Source: G963665925 sp963665925 (GTDB lineage: Bacteria > Bacillota > Clostridia > Peptostreptococcales > Acidaminobacteraceae). From it: a stretch of 64,000 nt of DNA. Position 1 is the stretch's first letter. Each line of letters begins with the position of its first letter. The DNA lies in assembly GCA_963665925.1 (NCBI GenBank), contig OY762511.1, positions 806,001 through 870,000 of the forward strand, given 5' to 3'. The notes below the pieces were generated by a model that worked only from the letters and a program-made list of their open reading frames with translations, was not told the origin of the DNA and did no database searches. Below are positions 1 to 6,797 of this stretch, one piece after another. Made by a program: the position numbers and the translations under genes.

Positions 1-13
1 CGGCATAAAATAG

Positions 14-48
14 AAAGCCATCAGACAATTTATCCGTCTGATGGCTTT
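14..48 (-). terminator. Rho-independent terminator after lon
   Basis: A 13-bp perfect stem (AAAGCCATCAGAC pairing with its complement) encloses a 9-nt loop. On the minus strand the stem runs into TTTCTATTTTATG, as expected for an intrinsic terminator. It lies 20 bp beyond the lon stop codon. Confidence 0.85.
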
Positions 49-68
49 TATAATTTTGGACTTCCTGG

Positions 69-2450
69 TTAACCTCTTAGAATCGCCGTATTTGAAACGG
101 TCATGTCCTTAATTGGATTTTGGGGCAAATCTATTCCAATCGTCTCTCGAATGACATCTTCAACGGTTTCAACAAAAATAAATTTCAAATCCTCCTGAAC
201 TTCTCGCGGTACATCAATCAGGTCCTTTTCATTTGCCTTGGGCAGTATGATCCGCTGAATTTCAGACCGGTGTGCTGCTATGACTTTTTCCTTGATGCCG
301 CCGACTGGCAGCACCACACCCCTGAGTGATATTTCCCCTGTCATTGCCAGTTTGGGATCAACCGGGTGGCCAGTCACCAGAGAAGCGAGCGTACTCAGCA
401 TGGCAACCCCTGCTGATGGACCATCTTTTGGCGTTGCACCCGCCGGAACGTGAATATGAATATCCAATTGGTCCATATCAAAATGGGTCATGTGGCGTGC
501 CAGCCTTGAACGAATGAGACTCTGAGAAATCCTTGCGGACTCCTTCATGACCTCCCCAAGCTGGCCTGTGAGCAGGAGTTGCCCCTTACCCGGCATATGC
601 GCTGCCTCAATAAATAGAATATCGCCCCCAACGGGTGTCCATGCGAGTCCTGTCACAACGCCCGGCGGATTTATTACCCCGGCCCTGTCGTATCTGACAA
701 TCTCATGCCCAAGAATGTCAAAGAGCATTTGCGGTTCTATTTCATAGGGAAGTGCCACTTCGCCCGTCACGATTTTTTCAGAACACACCCGTGCAACCTT
801 GGCAAGTTGCCGCTTAAGGCTCCTGACACCCGCTTCACGGGTATACTTGTCAATGATCTCACGCAGCGCAGCGTCACTGATTCTCAGCTGTTCTTGGTTC
901 ATGCCGTGGTCTTCAAGCACATCAGGCATGAGATGCGCCTTTGCAATGTGGAATTTTTCCTGGCTTGTGTAACTGCTGACTTCTATAATCTCCATACGGT
1001 CCAGCAACGGACCCGGTATGCCACGAAGGGAGTTGGCAGTCGCTATGAAAAATACCTGTGACAGGTCGTAAGGCACATCCAGATAGTGGTCTGTAAACGT
1101 ACCGTTCTGCTCTGGGTCAAGCACCTCCAGCAGAGCGCTCGCCGGGTCGCCATTTGCAGAGGCACCGAGTTTATCAACTTCATCTAAAATAAAAACCGGA
1201 TTTACCGAACCAACACGTTTCATTCCTTGAATAATGCGGCCTGGCATGGCACCGATATAGGTCCTTCTATGACCTCTGATTTCAGCCTCATCGCGTACCC
1301 CGCCCAAACTGACGCGGACGTACTCCCTTTCCAGGGAATTTGCAATGCTTTTTCCCAGACTTGTCTTGCCCGTTCCAGGTGGTCCAACAAGCAGCAGGAT
1401 TGACCCCTGCATGTTCTGTTTCAGCTTCATGACGGTCAAATGCTGAATGATTCTGTCCTTCACTTTTTCAAGACCGTAATGGGCCGCGCCAAGTGCATCC
1501 CTTGCCTGTGCAATATCAAGGTCTTTAAAGTCTGGTTTGCCCCAAGGGAGTCCCGTCAGCAAATCCAGGTAATTTCGAATGACATTCACTTCCGAGCTGT
1601 TGGGGTTTTGGCTCTTAAGCTTTGCAACTTCTTCAAGGGCGATTTCCTTGATATCCTCAGGCATGTCCAAAGCTTCAATAAGCGCCTTATAGTCTTTCTT
1701 TTCAGCGCGTCCACCGCCCTGTGTTTCACCCAGTTCCTCCTGGATGGCACGCATTTGCTCTCTGAGCATCTGTTCTCTGTAGGTTCTGTTCATTTTCTCA
1801 GAAAACTTCTGGTTCAGTTCAATGTTGAACTGAATACTGTGCTTGTGTTCAATGAGAAGATCAAGAAACTTCAAGCTTCTTTTCCTGAGGGATTCAAGCT
1901 CCATAAAGGCTTGCTTCTGATCTGCTGAAATATGAATGAAGGGCATTATTGCCGCAATCACAGCGTCTATGTCATCTATTTCCCGAATGTATTCGACATA
2001 AGACTCTGCACCCTTGAAATTTTGACTGATTTCCTCAGTCAGGTCTTTCACATACTCTAATATCTCCGCTTGGTTTTTACTGTCAATGTCAATACGGTCA
2101 GGTCTGAACTCAAAGGTTGCCTTGTAATAACCGGACTCAAACCAGATATCGGTGGCTTCCAGACGTTCAATTACCTGCAGGCCCAGCTGATAGCCCCCTG
2201 GTGTCTTTTTAAGATTCTCCACCTTGACCAGATTACCCACAGCATGGAAATCAGTCATGCCGTATCTGCTGATGTCCGAATCGGTGCGCAAGGTCAGTGC
2301 GACGGCATAGAAGTCGTCTTGGACAATCTTATAGTATAGATCTTCGTCGAAGTTTCCCTCTATTTTGATTTCACTTTTTCCGCCCTTAAAAAGCACATTG
2401 TTCTTCAAGGGAATCAAGTTCAGTTCTTTCTTTGTCATGTATTCGTGCAT
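69..2450 (-). CDS. lon: ATP-dependent protease La (Lon, LonA type)
   Basis: Cytoplasmic AAA+ serine protease that degrades misfolded and regulatory proteins. Counting residues from the longest frame (ATG at 2480), there is an N-terminal substrate-binding domain (about 1-240), a coiled coil rich in REQM repeats (230-250), Walker A GPPGTGKTS at 366-374, Walker B FILDEVDK near 430-437, and a C-terminal protease domain with the Ser-Lys dyad: Ser689 in DGPSAGVAM and Lys732 in GGIKEK, 43 residues apart as in E. coli Lon. Length is normal for the family. The frame opens at 2480, but no ribosome binding site precedes that ATG. GAGGTG at 2457-2462 sits 6 nt before the ATG at 2448-2450, so I place the start there. 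It follows the small membrane protein on the same strand and may share its MarR-operator-bearing promoter region. Confidence 0.96.
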   Translation of the reverse strand: MHEYMTKKELNLIPLKNNVLFKGGKSEIKIEGNFDEDLYYKIVQDDFYAVALTLRTDSDISRYGMTDFHAVGNLVKVENLKKTPGGYQLGLQVIERLEATDIWFESGYYKATFEFRPDRIDIDSKNQAEILEYVKDLTEEISQNFKGAESYVEYIREIDDIDAVIAAIMPFIHISADQKQAFMELESLRKRSLKFLDLLIEHKHSIQFNIELNQKFSEKMNRTYREQMLREQMRAIQEELGETQGGGRAEKKDYKALIEALDMPEDIKEIALEEVAKLKSQNPNSSEVNVIRNYLDLLTGLPWGKPDFKDLDIAQARDALGAAHYGLEKVKDRIIQHLTVMKLKQNMQGSILLLVGPPGTGKTSLGKSIANSLEREYVRVSLGGVRDEAEIRGHRRTYIGAMPGRIIQGMKRVGSVNPVFILDEVDKLGASANGDPASALLEVLDPEQNGTFTDHYLDVPYDLSQVFFIATANSLRGIPGPLLDRMEIIEVSSYTSQEKFHIAKAHLMPDVLEDHGMNQEQLRISDAALREIIDKYTREAGVRSLKRQLAKVARVCSEKIVTGEVALPYEIEPQMLFDILGHEIVRYDRAGVINPPGVVTGLAWTPVGGDILFIEAAHMPGKGQLLLTGQLGEVMKESARISQSLIRSRLARHMTHFDMDQLDIHIHVPAGATPKDGPSAGVAMLSTLASLVTGHPVDPKLAMTGEISLRGVVLPVGGIKEKVIAAHRSEIQRIILPKANEKDLIDVPREVQEDLKFIFVETVEDVIRETIGIDLPQNPIKDMTVSNTAILRG

Positions 2451-2515
2451 CATCTTCACCTCAATCGATTTGTATTCCATTTAGCTGAACAGGATTTCTG
2501 AATTTGCCGCGATGC

Positions 2516-3139
2516 TCAAGCTTCACGGGCTTCCCAGCCCGCCGCAAACTCTTTGAATACTGTTTCTAAATCCGTTAACTGCCCACCTTTTTCCCTACCG
2601 GTTTTTCCATCTGCCTGGTCGTAAAGCTCCAGCGTCAGAAGCTTTAATGAACTGGTTGATCTTGCATACAGAGTCCAGCCCCATTCATCAATTCTGGGTT
2701 TGATATGATATCTCTCTATGGCAACCTTTAAAAATGCAAATATGACAACAAACCAGAAGCTCAGTGTCTCGGAATGGATGAAAGAGGCACCTGAATGACT
2801 TAGGTGGGATAGGCCGACGACCAGTGCCATTGAAAGCAGTATTTCAACCAGGTTTATTGCCAAATACATATTGGCAAACAGGCGTCTGTACCATTTTGTC
2901 TTTTTTAATATCCTGCCGCTCCTCTGCTGTAAGCCCTGATAGGCGGCCTCAACATTGTTCTGGTCCCTACACCTTTCGCATTTGCGCTTCAGTTTCTTAT
3001 CAATAACATCTGCCTTGAAAGCGTCCAGCCTGGTCTGAGCGTCTCGGAATGCCCATTCAAGACTATATCTGTGCCTGTCTTCATAAATCGTGTTCAAGTT
3101 GTCAAAAAACGTGTTGATTTCTATTCTGTCTATGCGCAT
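2516..3139 (-). CDS. Small membrane protein with CxxC motif, function unknown
   Basis: I do not recognise this 207-aa protein. It has a basic, charged N-terminal region with one CERC motif (near residue 54), two hydrophobic stretches (about 92-112 and 124-142) that should form a membrane hairpin, and a soluble C-terminal tail of about 60 residues. The start is supported by AGGAGG 4 nt before the ATG. It lies 36-65 bp upstream of lon on the same strand and downstream of a marR-family gene. Two copies of the operator that also sits at the marR promoter lie in its own leader (3171-3191 and 3234-3254), so it is probably a target of that regulator. MarR targets are often membrane or efflux proteins, but nothing here identifies a transport family. 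Confidence 0.7.
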   Translation of the reverse strand: MRIDRIEINTFFDNLNTIYEDRHRYSLEWAFRDAQTRLDAFKADVIDKKLKRKCERCRDQNNVEAAYQGLQQRSGRILKKTKWYRRLFANMYLAINLVEILLSMALVVGLSHLSHSGASFIHSETLSFWFVVIFAFLKVAIERYHIKPRIDEWGWTLYARSTSSLKLLTLELYDQADGKTGREKGGQLTDLETVFKEFAAGWEAREA

Positions 3140-3170
3140 TTATCCTCCTGATTCCGCTGGTGGAACTAAT

Positions 3171-3191
3171 TAGTTTTGTTTTACCGAACTA
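3171..3191. promoter_or_regulatory. Putative MarR operator, copy 1
   Basis: TAGTT-N11-AACTA dyad, 32 bp upstream of the small membrane protein gene. The same half-sites at the same 11-bp spacing occur at 3234-3254 and, with AAGTA, at 3764-3784 over the marR promoter. Confidence 0.55.
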
Positions 3192-3233
3192 TATGTCTAA
3201 AAAAAAGGTCTCCCCACATATGTTTCTCTTAGT

Positions 3234-3254
3234 TAGTTAATATTAACCTAACTA
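3234..3254. promoter_or_regulatory. Putative MarR operator, copy 2
   Basis: TAGTT-N11-AACTA with an additional central TTAA, the most symmetric of the three copies. It lies 63 bp from copy 1. Both copies are followed on the plus strand by a similar AACTATA-N3-GTCTAAAAAAA sequence, suggesting a local duplication of the whole promoter/operator block. Confidence 0.55.
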
Positions 3255-3297
3255 TAGAGTCTAAAAAAAGTCGCCTATGGCGTTTACAAGTGAACCT

Positions 3298-3319
3298 CAG
3301 GGAACCACAGGGTTCCCTG
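3298..3319 (-). terminator. Hairpin after the marR-family gene
   Basis: CAGGGAACC pairs perfectly with GGTTCCCTG across a 4-nt loop, 11 bp beyond the regulator's stop. There is no T-run on either side, so it may be a weak terminator or a 3' stabilising structure. Confidence 0.4.
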
Positions 3320-3329
3320 AAAAGCGGGT

Positions 3330-3746
3330 CTACTCAATTTTCTCAAGTATTTGAATCAGAACGTCCAAGTCTTCATTGTTAAGCTGTTTGCTGAGCTTCA
3401 CAGCCATATAGCTCCAAGTGATATTCTCCAAGTTCACTATTTTTTCACCGCGTTCAGTGAGCTTGATATAGTACACGCGTCCGTCAGCTGGACAGCTTTG
3501 CTTATACACGAGGTCCATTTTTACAAATTTCTTCACCATTTCGGTTACTGTTGGCTTAGATAGGTCGAGTATTTCAGCCAAATGACTTGTTGTCATCCCC
3601 TGACTGCAATTGAATTTTTTCAAGTAATCTAACTGCCTCAGGCTTAACTCTGATATATCGAGTTCGTCAGTTGCTGTGAAGTAACAGCTCCCTTTAAGCT
3701 TCATCAGCCTTCCGATCCCTCTGGCTAGTTTTTCGTTGCGGTCCAT
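3330..3746 (-). CDS. MarR-family transcriptional regulator
   Basis: A 138-aa winged-helix regulator of the MarR type, expected to bind DNA as a dimer and respond to a small ligand. The central region carries the helix-turn-helix (MTTSHLAEILDLSKPTVTEMVKKF, residues about 51-74) followed by the wing with the DGRVYYIKLTERGE signature typical of MarR proteins. Flanking helices form the dimer interface. Start: ATG at 3744-3746 preceded by AGGTGAT. Its promoter (TTGACA/TATTAT, 17-bp spacing) is overlapped just downstream by an operator-like dyad at 3764-3784, so autorepression is likely. Two further copies of the dyad precede the membrane protein at 2516-3139. The ligand cannot be read from sequence. 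Confidence 0.9.
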   Translation of the reverse strand: MDRNEKLARGIGRLMKLKGSCYFTATDELDISELSLRQLDYLKKFNCSQGMTTSHLAEILDLSKPTVTEMVKKFVKMDLVYKQSCPADGRVYYIKLTERGEKIVNLENITWSYMAVKLSKQLNNEDLDVLIQILEKIE

Positions 3747-3763
3747 TAGATCACCTCGTAAGT

Positions 3764-3784
3764 TAGTTCGGGTTTGCCTAAGTA
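3764..3784. promoter_or_regulatory. Putative MarR operator, copy 3 (autoregulatory)
   Basis: TAGTT-N11-AAGTA positioned directly downstream of the marR -10 box, covering the transcription start. Its inner bases GCCTAAGTA resemble ACCTAACTA of copy 2. The placement fits a repressor blocking its own promoter. Confidence 0.6.
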
Positions 3785-3785
3785 A

Positions 3786-3814
3786 ATAATACGTTTAATC
3801 GACTTTTTTGTCAA
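3786..3814 (-). promoter_or_regulatory. Sigma-A promoter of the marR-family gene
   Basis: On the minus strand TTGACA (3809-3814) and TATTAT (3786-3791) are separated by 17 bp, close to consensus. The start codon is about 40 bp downstream. Confidence 0.75.
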
Positions 3815-3846
3815 CTATTTATTCCATTTTGTTTTCCCAACCAGTA

Positions 3847-3881
3847 AAAAGAGCCCTCCATTTTACTTGGAAAGGCTCTTG
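3847..3881 (-). terminator. Rho-independent terminator after the alarmone synthetase
   Basis: On the minus strand AAGAGCC and GGCTCTT form the outer stem, with TCCA/TGGA paired inside, and the stem runs into TTTTTA. It begins just past the stop codon. Confidence 0.85.
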
Positions 3882-3888
3882 AAAGTTG

Positions 3889-4584
3889 CTAGTCTTCAAC
3901 ATTGATCAAAGATTTCTCTTGAATCTCACCGATGACATCCATATCCAGCGTGCCACCCTCATCAAGATCTTCAATTTCATTCTTAATATCCAGCATTCGA
4001 TCATCAAGAAGGGTAATCATATTTGCACACACCTTAAGCTGGTCTGTGATGGTCTTAGGTGCTTTATTTCTGTACTTGTAGTAAATCTTATGCTCCAGAC
4101 TGGCCCAGAAATCCATAGCGATGGTTCTGATTTGAATCTCTATGCGGGTTGGCACAACGCCACTGCTTAGAAAGACGGGAATCTCCACATGCACATGCAT
4201 GCTCTTGTAGCCATTGGGCTTTGGGTTAGCGATATAGTCCTTGACTTCAATAATTCGAACATCATCTTGACGGTCCAGCAAATCATAAACCTTGTATATG
4301 TCTGACGTAAAAGCACATATAACACGAATGCCCGCAATGTCGAAAATATGTTTTCGTGCGTTCTCAATCGTTGGTTCGAATCCGTATCTGACAAGCTTAT
4401 CCATTATACTCGCAGGTTTTTTCACGCGAGACTTGATATGCTCAATAGGATTGTAGTCATGGATGCTTCTGAATTCCTCATCCAGAATCTGAAGCTTGGT
4501 GTTGACCTCTTCTACGGCGAATTTGTGCACCAGCAGAAGATCACGCCAAGGCTTCATATCTTTCGTGTCAAACTCTTCGTACAT
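3889..4584 (-). CDS. Small alarmone synthetase (GTP pyrophosphokinase, YjbM/RelQ-like)
   Basis: Synthesises (p)ppGpp from ATP and GTP or GDP in the cytoplasm, a stringent-response alarmone. The 231-aa protein is a stand-alone RelA/SpoT synthetase domain with no HD hydrolase, TGS or ACT domain. Diagnostic stretches are NPIEHIKSRVK (about 45-55), DIAGIRVIC (82-90), DYIANPKPNGYKSMH (116-130) and EIQIRT followed by DFWASLEHKIYYK (149-170), which carry the substrate-binding and catalytic acidic residues of the family. A short acidic C-terminal helix follows, as in the tetrameric RelQ/YjbM enzymes. RelP/YwaC is an alternative subfamily, and I cannot separate the two with certainty. Start: ATG preceded by AGGAGAAAG. 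It is monocistronic, with its own promoter and terminator. Confidence 0.92.
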   Translation of the reverse strand: MYEEFDTKDMKPWRDLLLVHKFAVEEVNTKLQILDEEFRSIHDYNPIEHIKSRVKKPASIMDKLVRYGFEPTIENARKHIFDIAGIRVICAFTSDIYKVYDLLDRQDDVRIIEVKDYIANPKPNGYKSMHVHVEIPVFLSSGVVPTRIEIQIRTIAMDFWASLEHKIYYKYRNKAPKTITDQLKVCANMITLLDDRMLDIKNEIEDLDEGGTLDMDVIGEIQEKSLINVED

Positions 4585-4615
4585 ATCTTTCTCCTAACTT
4601 AAAGTCGATACCTAT

Positions 4616-4644
4616 ATCATATAGTCAAAGCCAGCCTATTTCAA
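4616..4644 (-). promoter_or_regulatory. Sigma-A promoter of the alarmone synthetase gene
   Basis: On the minus strand TTGAAA (4639-4644) and TATGAT (4616-4621) are separated by exactly 17 bp. The start codon is about 32 bp downstream of the -10 box. Confidence 0.65.
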
Positions 4645-4701
4645 TAGAGGGTCGAATAAAGTTTAAAAATCTGTACAATTGTGCGGGCTTGGTTTGTTTG
4701 G

Positions 4702-4924
4702 GGCACGGGGCAACCTTTGGCACAGGGCAACCTTTGGTTGCCCTTGTCGTTAATCTTCACTCCATTGACTTGTTATTTATAGCACATGGCAAGCTTTGGC
4801 ACAGGGCAACCTTTGGTTGCCCTTGTCGTTAGCCACGCCATATACACATATAAATGAGGAACGCCAATTTTGTGCGCGCACAATTGGCGTTCCTCATTTA
4901 TATGTGTGCATTTCTTTGTCTTTT
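4702..4924 (+). repeat. Structured intergenic repeat, copy A
   Basis: One of three related elements in the window. It contains a perfect 37-bp direct repeat (4716-4752 and 4795-4831, 79-bp period), each copy holding the stem-loop GGGCAACC-TTT-GGTTGCCC. Then come CATATA (4839-4844), a 62-nt near-perfect inverted repeat (4845-4906) and TGCATTTCTTTGTCTTTT from 4907. The hairpin has arms of about 29 nt, with only a TT bulge near the tip. It fills most of the roughly 400-bp gap between the alarmone synthetase and the cold-shock gene. No reading frame of note is present. The same flanks with unrelated stem sequence occur at 30161-30270 and 41648-41838. Confidence 0.85.
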
Positions 4925-4932
4925 ACGCAAAG

Positions 4933-4959
4933 AAACACCCCATCACGATGGGGTGTTTT
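4933..4959. terminator. Terminator between repeat copy A and the cold-shock gene
   Basis: AAACACCCCATC pairs with GATGGGGTGTTT across a 2-nt loop, with T-runs possible on both strands. It can terminate the cold-shock transcript (minus strand) and anything transcribed through repeat copy A (plus strand). Confidence 0.8.
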
Positions 4960-4980
4960 AAAAGTTCAACTATAATTGAA

Positions 4981-5178
4981 TTATAGAGAAGTTACATTTT
5001 CAGCTTGAGGACCTTTAGGACCTTCAGCTAGTTCGAAAGACACTTTTTCGCCTTCTTCAAGAGTCTTATAACCGTCTTTGTTGATTTGTGAGAAGTGAAC
5101 GAAAACATCGTTGCCGTCTTCAGAAGTGATAAATCCGTAGCCTTTTTCTGCGTTAAACCATTTTACTGTACCGTTCAT
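4981..5178 (-). CDS. Cold-shock protein (CspA/CspB family)
   Basis: A 65-aa single cold-shock domain that binds single-stranded RNA and DNA and acts as an RNA chaperone and antiterminator. It shows the fold from the first residues (MNGTVKWFNAEKGYGFI) with RNP1 (KGYGFI) and RNP2 (VFVHF), ending in GPKGPQAENVTSL as in Bacillus CspB. The frame can be extended 7 codons to a TTG, but GGAGG lies 9 nt before the ATG at 5176-5178, so that is the start. A near-consensus promoter more than 160 bp upstream gives it the long 5' leader typical of cold-shock genes. It is divergent from a DEAD-box helicase gene, a functionally matching neighbour for RNA unwinding in the cold. Confidence 0.95.
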   Translation of the reverse strand: MNGTVKWFNAEKGYGFITSEDGNDVFVHFSQINKDGYKTLEEGEKVSFELAEGPKGPQAENVTSL

Positions 5179-5341
5179 GTTGGTATTCCTCCGATTCAAA
5201 TAATTTACTTTGGATAATTCATAGCAAAATATTGACGAATAAAACTTTCGAAAGGATACCTGACACCCTGAAAAGCCAGAGCAGAGTACGTTTCTAACGA
5301 TTTTATTGCAAACTTTTGATTCTGAATTACTCTACTTTTTC

Positions 5342-5370
5342 ATATTAACATTAAAAATATTCAAGTGCAA
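5342..5370 (-). promoter_or_regulatory. Promoter and long leader of the cold-shock gene
   Basis: On the minus strand TTGCAC (5365-5370) and TAATAT (5342-5347) are spaced 17 bp. Transcription from here leaves an untranslated leader of roughly 155 nt before the ATG at 5178. In cold-shock genes such leaders refold with temperature. A second candidate (TTGCAA-17-TACTCT, around 5280-5310) would give a shorter leader. Confidence 0.55.
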
Positions 5371-5400
5371 GTAATTAAGGTTTCTTTTGGGGTAATTGTC

Positions 5401-5409
5401 TGATATACT
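5401..5409 (+). promoter_or_regulatory. Extended -10 promoter of the DEAD-box helicase gene
   Basis: TGATATACT is an extended -10 element (TGnTATACT) without a convincing -35 box. It would give a leader of roughly 90 nt for the helicase gene. The rest of the 300-bp gap between the two divergent genes holds only these promoters and leaders. Confidence 0.45.
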
Positions 5410-5509
5410 ATGTGATTGATTATCAAGGCCTCTTGCATAAATCATTTACAAAACTTGCATTTCTTAGATTACTCTACACACTGTCTAAAAGACGGATAAG
5501 GATATGAAT

Positions 5510-6667
5510 ATGACAACTTTTAAAGATATGAATCTGAGCCCTGTCTACATTGAGCGGCTCCGAAAACAGGGCATCAATGCCCCAACTGAAATACAGGCGC
5601 GTGCCATTCCCGAAATTCTCATGAACCGGGACATTATTGCAAAGTCCCAGACAGGAACAGGAAAAACCCTTGCTTTTCTGCTTCCAATTTTTGAACGGAT
5701 GGACCCTGAGCTGAATAAGGTTCAGGGACTGGTTGTCACGCCTACACGTGAGTTGGCCCTTCAGATTACGGAAGTCGCCAAGATGCTGTGCGGTGACGAC
5801 AACCTAGGTATTCTTACCGTATATGGCGGACAGGATATTGACAAGCAGCTTCGTAAACTCGGCAAAGGGGTTCACCTGATCATAGCCACGCCAGGCCGAC
5901 TGCTTGACCACATGGGCAGGGAAACCGTGGATTTCAAGCACTTGAAAACATTGGTCCTTGACGAAGCCGACCAGATGCTGCACCTGGGTTTTAGACCTGA
6001 AGTCGATATGATTCTGAGAATGACCCCTAAAAAGAAGCAGCTGCTCTGCTTCTCTGCAACACTGGAGGCCAAGGTCAAGAAAATAGCCTATGGCAACATG
6101 AATGACCCGGTTCAGATTGACATTGAAAAGAAGTCTGTCACACTGGATGCGATTGACCAGCTGCTTGTCAAAACAACGGACCGCAATAAGAAGGACGACC
6201 TGATCAATAAGCTAAGCAGTGACATGCCTTTCATGGCAATCATTTTCTGTCGTACCAAACGACGCGTTGATGCGCTGGACATGGCGCTCAATCAAGCCGG
6301 TTTCAACTGCGAAAAGCTGCACGGCGACCTGACGCAGAAGAAGCGTGAGCGGATCATGAAGGCCTTCAGAGATTTGAAAATCCAGTTTCTCATCGCAACG
6401 GACGTAGCTGCACGAGGTCTCGATATCAGTGGCGTAACCCATATTTACAACTACGATATGCCAGAAACCGTCGATATTTACATCCACAGGATTGGACGAA
6501 CTGGACGTGCAGGTGAAAGTGGCATTGCCACAACTTTTGTAACACCGAAGGACGAAATCCTGCTGGGCGAAATAGAGAAGACAGTCCACCAATCTCTGCC
6601 CTACGAGTTCCTGGCTACAGACAAAGACGTCTATGCCACCATGTGTCAGAATGCCTCAAATAAATAG
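5510..6667 (+). CDS. DEAD-box ATP-dependent RNA helicase
   Basis: Cytoplasmic ATP-dependent RNA helicase. All core motifs are in order: Q motif (INAPTEIQARAIP), motif I SQTGTGKT, PTRELA, TPGR, DEAD, SAT, then the second RecA domain with the RGLDI region and HRIGRTGR. It stops soon after the core (about 385 aa), so it lacks the long RNA-binding tail of CsdA or DbpA and resembles minimal helicases such as RhlE/CshB-like proteins. I do not assign a specific symbol. Two in-frame ATGs occur at 5504 and 5510. AAGGA at 5498-5502 is 7 nt from the second, which I prefer. It is divergent from the cold-shock gene and followed by its own terminator. Role in ribosome assembly or mRNA decay at low temperature is inferred from family and neighbour. 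Confidence 0.94.
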   Translation: MTTFKDMNLSPVYIERLRKQGINAPTEIQARAIPEILMNRDIIAKSQTGTGKTLAFLLPIFERMDPELNKVQGLVVTPTRELALQITEVAKMLCGDDNLGILTVYGGQDIDKQLRKLGKGVHLIIATPGRLLDHMGRETVDFKHLKTLVLDEADQMLHLGFRPEVDMILRMTPKKKQLLCFSATLEAKVKKIAYGNMNDPVQIDIEKKSVTLDAIDQLLVKTTDRNKKDDLINKLSSDMPFMAIIFCRTKRRVDALDMALNQAGFNCEKLHGDLTQKKRERIMKAFRDLKIQFLIATDVAARGLDISGVTHIYNYDMPETVDIYIHRIGRTGRAGESGIATTFVTPKDEILLGEIEKTVHQSLPYEFLATDKDVYATMCQNASNK

Positions 6668-6709
6668 TTGATATCCTGAAATTCTTCAGTCAGTTTTTCA
6701 ACTATTTTT
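6662..6709 (+). terminator. Terminator after the DEAD-box helicase gene
   Basis: AAATAGTTGA and TCAACTATTT form a stem running into TTTTTG. CTGAA/TTCAG pairs inside the loop. The stem starts at the stop codon region. Confidence 0.7.
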
Positions 6710-6728
6710 GTAACACTTCAAATAATAC

Positions 6729-6757
6729 TTTAAATCCCTGCCTGTTTTCTATATAAT
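6729..6757 (+). promoter_or_regulatory. Promoter of the 6798 membrane protein gene
   Basis: TTTAAA (6729-6734) and TATAAT (6752-6757) are separated by 17 bp. The -10 box covers the upstream in-frame ATG at 6756, which therefore cannot be the translation start. Confidence 0.65.
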
Positions 6758-6797
6758 GAAAGGGAACTTTATCATTGTTTTTGAAAGGGGTAATTTC

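Noticed and set aside
705..1928. Plus-strand open frames of 118 and 162 codons opposite lon
   Set aside because: They are antisense shadows of the lon coding sequence with no ribosome binding site or family features.
4690..4830. Possible sigma-54 promoters in TTGGCACAGGGCAACC
   Set aside because: GG and GC are not at the 10-bp spacing needed, and the sequence is part of the small stem-loop of repeat copy A.
4716..4831. Two perfect 37-bp palindromic repeats with a 42-bp spacer, CRISPR-like
   Set aside because: Only two units are present, no cas genes are in the window, and the related units at 30.1 and 41.6 kb differ in sequence and spacing. They belong to the structured repeat element.
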